From: Euryarchaeota archaeon UBA250
GTDB taxonomy: Archaea; Thermoplasmatota; Poseidoniia; Poseidoniales; Thalassarchaeaceae
DNA length: 5,381 bases
Assembly (NCBI GenBank): GCA_002504845.1
Contig: DATW01000062.1
Span: forward strand, 9,564 to 14,944
Direction: 5' to 3'
Part shown: piece by piece, positions 1-5,381 of the stretch
Layout of the letters: every line of letters starts with the position of its first letter
Numbering within the stretch: position 1 is the first letter of the stretch
The notes under the pieces: model-generated
Seen by the model: only the letters and a program-made list of their open reading frames with translations
Database searches by the model: none
What the model was told of the DNA's origin: nothing
Program-made: the position numbers and the translations under genes

Positions 1-612
1 CCTGATGATGACGGATTGCTAAATCTGTGGGAATACGTCAACCCAGGCTGGACCACTCGAAATGGCTCCACCTTCCCCCCGACCCAGTATTTCCGGCCCG
101 GCCCGGTCAATGGCACCCAGACTGAGAGCCCGTGCGACCCTGTCCTGATGTTGGGACCAGGAGGTTGCGAGTTCCTTACCGCTGAAGTTGATTCGATAAC
201 TTTCACAGATCCTTTCTCCAACGATACTGACGGCGATGGACTGAACGATTCCAGGGAGGCACTAACTCTGCTTACCGATCCAACTGCCGTAGACACAGAT
301 GGCGACGGCATATTGGACGGTATCGAGGTGAATGGGAGTTATGGTGACCCCCCATTGGGATCCGATCCACGCAACAACAATACTGATGGCGACCCATTCG
401 ACGACGGTTTCGAAGATCTAAATCTCGATGGAGATGTAGATCCGGGCGAGACCGATCCTACTAGAATTGAGGACGACGGCGATGAAGACGGGGATAGCAT
501 TCCAAACTACATGGAGAATATCACATGTACTCAGTGGGATGTGGCCGATACTGACTTCGGGGGCGTCGATGATGGTACTGAAGGAGAAATGCATGGCACT
601 GACCCATGCATG
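1..612 (+). repeat. Thrombospondin type 3-like calcium-binding repeats, first cluster
   Basis: This part encodes residues 1-204 of the fragment. Acidic loops of the form D-x-D-x-D-G-x-x-D recur: a D-D-D-G loop at the left edge (residues 2-5), D-T-D-G-D-G at 75-80 and 98-103, N-T-D-G-D-P at 127-132, D-G-D-V-D at 143-147 and D-E-D-G-D-S-I-P-N at 161-169. A variant D-T-D-F-G-G-V-D-D lies at 183-191. Several units end in a short T-D-P or S-D-P element (for example 72 residues 92-94, 151-153 and 200-202 contain T-D-P), which is usual between units of this family. Such loops bind calcium and stiffen extracellular rods. Cysteine pairs at 45/56 and 176/203 may form local disulfides. Spacing between loops is irregular, with a longer Pro/Thr-rich stretch at about 15-60. 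Confidence 0.85.
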
Positions 613-3600
613 AGCACCACAGTAGTCAACCGAACAGTCCTAAGTTGGGACTCTGTAGCTGCTCAGATATCATTGAATTCGACTGAAGGCGTTCCCGATG
701 GGCCCAATTGGAGGAGTCCAAACGGCATGCTAGCCGACTATGTCCTCGACGATGGGTCAAGAGTCTCATTCACATGGGGGAGAAGTATCGGTAATGATTT
801 AGATCAGGTCAACCCAATGCCGCCGGAAAATACCGTTTGGATCAATGTCCATAACGGGTCTTGGTGCTGGAACAATACCGCGGGAGCAGTCAATGACCCT
901 TGGTGTGACGATGACTATGCGGATACAGATGGCGACGGGCTTGCAGATTGGGAAGAGCTACTTTCCACGTATGGTCACATCTCGGATCCGAATCTGGTTG
1001 ATACAGATGGCGATGGAGTAGACGACTGGACGGAAGTGTGGATAGACGCCACGATCCCGGGCGAACCATGCTCTAACAGGCTCGATTCTGACTCGGATGG
1101 ACTCAATGATTACTTTGAGAATACAACGGGGTGCGATTTGACGTATGCAAGTATAGATTTGACCAACGGATCATCAGATGGATGGATCACTTTGTGGAAC
1201 GCCTCCGATACCGATGAAGGGGGCGTCAGCGACTTACAGGAATATTTTGATGGCACAAATCCCCAGAACAACCCTTCAGACGATATGAATCCACTGGATA
1301 CCGACGGAGACGGTATCCCTGATCTCAATGAAGAGCAGGATGGCACAGACCCTCTGGATCCGGATACTGACGGCGATGGAATACCTGATGGCGAGGAGAT
1401 CGCCCTCGGATTAGACCCCCTCAATGCATCTTCTTCTTTATCTCCCGATACACTTTTGCTCGTAGCCACCAACACTGATGCTTCAGCCAATATGTCAATC
1501 ACGCCATTCTATCGATGGTATACTTTCGATGAGTATCTGAATGGCTCATGGGGTGTGAATCAGACGCTATACGGCCTTACGCAAATCTCGTTAGAGCAAG
1601 AAATACCTCAAGGTTTGGCTGATGTCTCTCTGTCGGGCGGAATATCCCCCTCATGGGATATAGCATACCAATACCAGGGATTAGGCACTCCGGGTGGCCA
1701 TCTGGTCTTGCCCTACAATGTGCAGACTATCAGCACCATAATGGAGCCAGAGGCCACTATGAATGTCACTAACACGACACGAGATATCATAGTTGATGGT
1801 GCATCTGTAACGGCACTCTCAATAAGTAGCCCAGATTACAATATCACGAATACATACAAGCAGGAATCCATCGCGTTTGCATCAAGCTCCTTCGGACTCA
1901 ACTATCCTGTCAATGACGATACAAATAGGACCGCACAGATCACCAATCAGATAATCTCGTCATCAGGTGCTTTCTCAGCGTGGGAGAAGATCGAGGCGAT
2001 AGCCGATTTCATCGTCAATGGGAACGAAACGATACAATTCAATTGGAGCTCTTCAGGATCCGGATTCAAGAATGCCTCATCGCAAACAGGAGGTCCAACC
2101 GATATATCGAGATGGATACTGGACGATGCAAGAATCGGAACATGTGACGAATATTCGAGTACCTTTGCACTTATGTTGCGCACTGCTGGAATCCCCTCGA
2201 GGAAGGTAATGGGGCTAAGTGATGGTACACAGAATGCCGACAACACATCATTCTCATTTTACGGCCGGCATCTTACTTCATGGGTGGAGGCGCATCTTCA
2301 GACCAATGAGAATCTAGGGGGAATCGATCTCGGGTGGCAGCCATTCGAGGCGTGCCCGCCCCCACCGCCAATTTCGATAGTCGATGTTTCTAGGACCGTC
2401 GGGAATCATGATAGGAACGGCCAACAGGAGATTTTCTTCGAAGGCCGAATCATATTCACGGAGAACGGGTCTTCTGCCTCAAATGTCCCATTAAGAGCCC
2501 ATATAATCCCTCAGAGCATAATTCTGGAGCCGCCATTGGACTCTGCTTTGAATGCATTTTCCTTTACCACCACCAACGAAACAGGATGGTTCAGATTAAA
2601 CTCAACACCTTCTATGATTGATTACCCTCGCCCAGGATTGACCTCTTTCGCCATAGAGGTACTTGGATTTGGCAGCGTACCTTATCTTGTTATGACAACT
2701 TCGGACGGTTTAGCTGAAGACGCCTCATCAACATGGGAGCTCAATCTCACAGATGACCCGACAATGCAGATTTCAAGTCCAGAACCTGCTGAATTACCTC
2801 CAGTCGGAGCAGGAGTCACAACAGACCTAGAGGGCATATTTGCGTGGGAGAATCAAGTTCTGACCGATCCGAGCGAGTTCGATGATGAGCTGACAGGAAC
2901 CTCCGCGTTCGTTGTCTTCCTCGAGTATACTACCTCTGTAAATGGGATAGTGAACATTTCCACCAATGTATCCAGCAGAGGCTTCTTCCAATTCCCCGTG
3001 ACTGTTGATGAGAATGAACCATTGGGGCCAATCGACGCCAGATTATGGTTTGCAGGATGGAGAGAGGACGGCTTGGACCTCTCATCCACACCGCCACATG
3101 TCAGGCCCCTTGGCGTCGATTTTCAGATGAACGTGACCCTGGCTCCAGACCTTTTGATTTCTCTAGAAGGTCATGGCTCTAATTCCAGCCTACTCGGCAT
3201 CAATGAGGATGTCTCGATAAACGGTACTGCATTGAGCAGAGGGTCGGCGCCAGAACCTATGAACGGGACCCTATTCGTGGATATACGCTCAGCCGCCTCA
3301 TCTGGAGACTTCACCGCCATCACGTCATGGTATCTCAACGACTCCACATGGTCGGGCCAGGCAGGATCTTTCCAGATCACGTGGAACTTTTCTGAAAATG
3401 ACATACCCATCCCGTCCGGACTAATTGATGTAAGATTCAGGTATCAGGCAGACGGGTTATTCGCATCCGACTTTGAAATATTTGAAGATGAATTCGGGAT
3501 ATTGGGGTATCTGAAATTAGAGTACACCCTCGAACCCTCCCTGAGGGGTATCGAGGCTAGCGTTTCAGTACAACTCACCGACCACACCAATACTCCCCTG

Positions 3601-5381
3601 CAGGAATACCCCGGAAATTTCACCTTGGATTACGATGGTGTGCTGGAATGGTCCCAAGATGGTTCGAGTGAGTCCCAGATACTGGTTGTATGGACTCCCG
3701 GCGATAGTGTCAACGTCAGTGCTGGAGACTATTCATGGCAGTTGAACTACACAGGATCCCAGTATCTCAAGCCCCTTGTTGAATTAAACCATCATCGCCT
3801 ACAGGCAGAGGCACAGGCAACATGGGCATTAGATCGAGACTGGTACCACAGGAATACGGGAGGATGGATCAATGGATCACTCTCTGACTCGCTGCTTGCA
3901 GTACCTATACTAGGCAACAACACTTCGGTAAACATCGACATATCGGTCCCATTGGAAGATGATCTTCCCGATGGCTCCGACACGACATGGAACCTCCTCA
4001 CCCAAGGCTGGATAGACCCTCTTACTGGAAACTTCTCAATCCCATTCACGACCCCTGTCAATTTGCCTTCGTCTGTTTATGAGATTCAAATTGCCTTCTC
4101 ATTCACCCAAGGTCCGGAGGATAAGGGCCCATATTACGTGGTGCCATTCGATGGCAGCCTATTCGAATCAATGGGCATCGAAACGGAACATGTGATATCC
4201 GCTAATCCAGAGCAGGTTGAAGTGATAGCCGGAACTACATTCGAAGTCACGGCAACAGTGTCCGATGTAGCAGATTCAAGTCTTCTAAGTGGCGTTGACG
4301 TCTCTCTGTGGCTTGATCTAGGTGGTGCCAATGAGACTCTACTGATCACGCAGGCGACTTCCTCTGAAGGATCAGTATTGCTGAATTCCACCATGCCTGC
4401 TGACATACCTCCGGGAATATTCAATCTCACAATGGTAGTTGATGATGATTTGACGGATTTGATCGATCAGGAGAATGCAACCAGGCGAACAGGAAATCAA
4501 ACCACTACGGAAGCGATTGTCATAGTTGCAAGCGGCATACTGATTGACTCAGCCCCCCTCTCAGTCATAGCAGGACAAAGCTTCTCAATATCCGGGAGGG
4601 TCATAGATGCTGTCGACGACAATCGCTCAGTAAGTGGCCCAATGGCCCTTCAAGTATGGTTCTTGAACGATGATAGCGAGATACTGGTGCCCACCATCCT
4701 AACTTCTCCAAACGGTTCTTTCACGATAATCGTCCCAACAGACCCGCAATCAGATGGTATCGAGAGTGGCAACAAAACACTTGCAGTGAGCATTATCAAT
4801 GGATCTACCCCATTCTACCTTACGTCTACAGGCACGGACAACATACTGGTAATAGGAGTCACAGAATTCACACAGATACAACCCGGCCTTGCCACTATTG
4901 TTGATCGTGGAAGTACGATATCATTCTCCGCCATGCTCGTCGAGGAATCTAATGATGACCTCCCTATCGAAGAGGCAGATGTCGTGGCGAGATTCCACCA
5001 TACCTGGCTGGGTTCGCAGTCAACTGAGGCTAACGGCTCAGTCACCTTTGAGTTCACGGTACCAAGCGATCATCCCTTGGGCTTGATTGAGATAGAGTTC
5101 CTTTTCAACGGCACAACAACGCTGCTTGGAACATCCGCCTCCACATTCAAGGTGACTGTGAGGTCGAATACGCAATTAATAGTCGATCCAATAAGCTCCA
5201 ATCCAACGGCAGGCGGCTCCTTTGAGATAACAGGATCATTACTCAGCGGTAACGGATCAACCATCACAGACCGTTCAGGCAACATACTCTCATTCAGCCT
5301 AAATTTCCAACTCGACGGCTCTGATGATGGATTCACATTGAACTCGTTCGCAGTATCCTCCAACGGATCTTGGACAGTTAG
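1..5381 (+). CDS. Giant secreted/surface protein, internal fragment (TSP3-like repeats, transglutaminase-like domain, Ig-like array)
   Basis: Frame 1 is open across the whole window, so this is at least 1793 codons of a longer gene whose start and stop both lie outside. No signal peptide or membrane anchor is visible; both would be expected at the missing ends. In order the fragment holds Asp/Gly-rich thrombospondin type 3-like motifs (residues 1-475), a beta-rich linker domain (480-660), a transglutaminase-like domain (661-785), a five-Pro hinge (786-790) and a long array of beta-sandwich domains (791-1793). By hand count it has about 58 N-x-S/T sequons, nine Lys (620, 663, 690, 735, 1172, 1257, 1375, 1592, 1717) and ten Cys, all at or before 785. 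This composition is typical of exported, calcium-dependent, glycosylated surface proteins. The role is inferred to be adhesion or cell-surface structure; substrate and partner are unknown. The style resembles giant proteins of Marine Group II/III archaea, but that is inference. No full-length homologue or gene name is recognised. Confidence 0.93.
223..240 (+). repeat. 18-bp exact direct repeat, copy 1 (within a calcium-loop codon run)
   Basis: The 18 bases gatactgacggcgatgga encode D-T-D-G-D-G. The identical 18 bases recur at 1363-1380. Other loops with the same peptide use different synonymous codons, so the identity is not forced by the peptide. Confidence 0.9.
613..906 (+). other. Trp-rich insert domain between the two calcium-repeat clusters
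   Basis: Residues 205-302 break the calcium-motif pattern. The stretch has seven tryptophans (216, 237, 259, 280, 288, 290, 301), alternating hydrophobic residues that suggest beta strands, four N-x-S/T sequons and a cysteine pair (289 and 302) near its end. It then runs back into an acidic loop beginning D-D-D-Y at 303. The calcium repeats resume without a frame change, so this is an in-frame inserted domain and not an assembly fault. Aromatic-rich beta insertions in surface proteins often bind carbohydrate, but no known family motif is recognisable, so no function is assigned. Confidence 0.5.
907..1425 (+). repeat. Thrombospondin type 3-like calcium-binding repeats, second cluster
   Basis: This part encodes residues 303-475. 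Clear acidic loops are D-T-D-G-D-G at 308-313, 334-339, 433-438 and 455-460, and D-S-D-S-D-G at 362-367. A D-T-D-E-G-G-V-S-D variant at 403-411 matches the variant at 183-191 of the first cluster. The last two loops are only 22 residues apart and are both followed by I-P-D, the tightest and most regular part of the array. The segment ends with L-D-P-L-N, a common closing element of such repeats. Cysteines 357 and 378 flank the loop at 362-367 and could form a disulfide around it. There is no lysine here. Calcium binding is inferred from the family; it probably forms a rigid spacer on the N-terminal side of the transglutaminase-like module. Confidence 0.88.
1363..1380 (+). repeat. 18-bp exact direct repeat, copy 2
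   Basis: This copy is identical to 223-240 and in the same reading frame, 1140 bases (380 codons) downstream. Recombination between the copies would remove the Trp-rich insert and most calcium loops while keeping the frame. Confidence 0.9.
1438..1980 (+). other. Beta-rich domain preceding the transglutaminase-like core (TgpA-like pre-domain)
   Basis: Residues 480-660 lose the Asp/Gly loops and show alternating polar and hydrophobic residues typical of beta sheet, with many sequons. Around residues 505-517 the pattern R-W-Y-T-F-D-E-Y-L-N-G-S-W resembles the R...Y-D-x-Y-x-G-x-x-W signature found just before the catalytic core in bacterial and archaeal TgpA-type transglutaminase-like proteins (DUF3488-associated). 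The position, directly ahead of a transglutaminase-like core, agrees with that reading. The stretch around 640-660 (T-N-R-T-A-Q-I-T, then S-S-S-G-A-F) leads into the W-E-K-I-E-A-I-A-D-F-I helix that opens the next domain. The match is by eye and short, so the family assignment is tentative. Confidence 0.5.
1981..2355 (+). other. Transglutaminase-like domain with altered catalytic triad
   Basis: Residues 661-785 carry the hallmarks of the transglutaminase-like superfamily (papain-like fold): an opening helix W-E-K-I-E-A-I-A-D-F-I (661-671), the nucleophile motif G-T-C-D-E-Y with Cys715, the following helix A-L-M-L-R-T-A-G-I-P-S-R-K-V-M-G (723-738) matching the family's L-R-x-x-G-I-P-x-R-x-V-x-G consensus, then S-W-V-E-A (760-764) and G-W-Q-P-F-E (778-783). 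In active members the second motif is H-A-W-V-E and the third W-x-x-F-D-P. Here the residue two before the Trp is Thr759 in place of His (a His lies two further upstream at 757 and another at 765), and Glu783 stands where Asp is expected. A second Cys follows at 785. The fold call is strong; activity is uncertain. Active members cross-link, cleave or deamidate protein amides; a degenerate member could instead bind ligand. Confidence 0.85.
2356..2370 (+). other. Five-proline hinge after the transglutaminase-like domain
   Basis: Residues 786-790 are five consecutive prolines directly after Cys785. The codons are mixed (ccg, ccc, cca, ccg, cca), so this is selected protein sequence and not a simple nucleotide repeat. 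It marks the boundary between the transglutaminase-like module and the beta-sandwich array and probably acts as a stiff spacer. Confidence 0.7.
2371..4200 (+). other. Array of divergent beta-sandwich (Ig/FN3-like) domains
   Basis: Residues 791-1400 consist of beta-rich sequence with no cysteine and only three lysines. Approximate domain borders judged from recurring patterns are 791-915, 921-1040, 1041-1170, 1171-1265 and 1266-1400. Units share a loose pattern: an opening hydrophobic strand, a G-x-x-x-x-x-x-G/T turn, a strand with W or F, a G-x-F-Q-F or S-F-Q-I or N-F-S-I strand (for example at 989-993 and near 1124-1127 and 1344-1347), a P-x-G or P-S-S turn, and an I-x-V-x-F or I-D-A-x-L strand. 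This is what Ig-like, FN3-like or CARDB-like stalk domains of archaeal surface proteins look like. Sequence identity between units is low, so exact family and borders need profile searches. The likely role is a stalk or adhesion surface. Confidence 0.6.
4201..5381 (+). repeat. Tandem Ig-like repeats, about 100-114 residues each (last one cut by the window edge)
   Basis: Residues 1401-1793 contain four recognisably related units. Each opens with a strand ending in A-G or R-G followed by S/T-F-E/S-I/V: V-I-A-G-T-T-F-E-V (1408-1416), V-I-A-G-Q-S-F-S-I (1522-1530), V-D-R-G-S-T-I-S-F (1634-1642) and P-T-A-G-G-S-F-E-I (1735-1743). The anchor Gly residues are at 1411, 1525, 1637 and 1738, spacings of 114, 112 and 101. 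Within units there is a later V-x-L-W or L-Q-V-W strand, a S/N-x-G-S turn (E-G-S-V, N-G-S-F, N-G-S-V, N-G-S-W) and a P-x-x-x-x-x-G-x-x-x-L/I strand. This matches bacterial/archaeal Ig-like or CARDB-type stalk domains. The fourth unit runs off the end of the window, so more units may follow. Confidence 0.7.

Noticed and set aside
1..612. RTX (GGxGxD) or dockerin calcium motifs in place of thrombospondin type 3-like repeats
   Set aside because: The loops are D-x-D-x-D-G without the nine-residue G-G-x-G-x-D-x-u-x period of RTX and without the paired 22-residue helix-loop arrangement of dockerins.
1..1425. CRISPR-like or tandem DNA repeat array
   Set aside because: The repeated units are short coding motifs with irregular spacing and different synonymous codons; there is no constant repeat and spacer length.
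1110..1502. Open frame on the - strand, Ser/Pro-rich, about 130 codons
   Set aside because: It is the antisense of the calcium-loop region; its repeated S-G-I-P-S-P-S-V-type peptide is just the reverse complement of codons for D-T-D-G-D-G-I-P-D. The + strand frame is open throughout with a convincing domain.
2018..2209. Short open frame on the + strand in another frame, 63 codons
   Set aside because: It overlaps the transglutaminase-like core out of frame and shows no recognisable domain; it is best explained as chance.
1947..2246. Open frame on the - strand opposite the transglutaminase-like domain
   Set aside because: It lies antisense to a clearly recognisable conserved domain and has no family motif of its own.
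2853..5363. Several - strand open frames of 78-98 codons and one + strand frame of 65 codons (4889-5086)
   Set aside because: All overlap the continuous + strand coding frame, none has a recognisable protein motif, and long antisense frames are common opposite a gene with few Lys, Leu TTA/CTA and Ser TCA codons in the relevant phase.
1..5381. Promoters, terminators, ribosome binding sites, tRNA or rRNA genes
   Set aside because: The window is entirely inside one reading frame, and I saw no structured RNA or intergenic gap. Any A/T-rich or G-rich match to such signals would lie inside coding sequence and cannot be supported.

Overview
The whole window is the inside of one very large protein-coding gene. 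Frame 1 of the + strand reads without a stop codon from base 1 to base 5381 (1793 complete codons plus 2 bases). Neither the start codon nor the stop codon is in the window. There is no intergenic DNA and no sign of a promoter, terminator, RNA gene, mobile element or CRISPR array. Smaller open frames in the other frames are shadows of this coding sequence. Residue numbers below count from base 1 of the window.

The encoded fragment looks like a secreted or cell-surface protein. Residues 1 to about 475 are rich in thrombospondin type 3-like Asp/Gly calcium-binding motifs (D-T-D-G-D-G and variants), split by a Trp-rich insert. A beta-rich segment (about 480-660) carries an R-x-Y-x-x-F-D-x-Y-x-x-G-x-W pattern like the segment before the transglutaminase core in TgpA-type proteins. 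A transglutaminase-like cysteine protease fold follows (about 661-785), with the nucleophile-type Cys at 715 but non-standard residues at the usual His and Asp positions. A Pro run (786-790) leads into about 1000 residues of beta-sandwich (Ig/FN3/CARDB-like) domains. The last four of these repeat at about 100-114 residues.

Composition fits an exported, glycosylated archaeal protein: about 58 N-x-S/T sequons, strong acidity, only nine lysines, and no cysteine after residue 785. Frequent ATA, AGG and AGA codons and this domain style (giant Asp-rich surface proteins with TSP3-like repeats, transglutaminase and Ig-like domains) suggest a planktonic euryarchaeon of the Marine Group II/III (Poseidoniia/Thermoplasmatota) kind. 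That assignment is inference from style, not proof; a marine bacterium is possible.

A plausible overall picture is a long rod or adhesin. The calcium-stiffened N-terminal part and the Ig-like stalk would hold a transglutaminase-like module away from the cell. The most interesting points are the altered catalytic triad, the near absence of lysine, and the segregation of cysteines.
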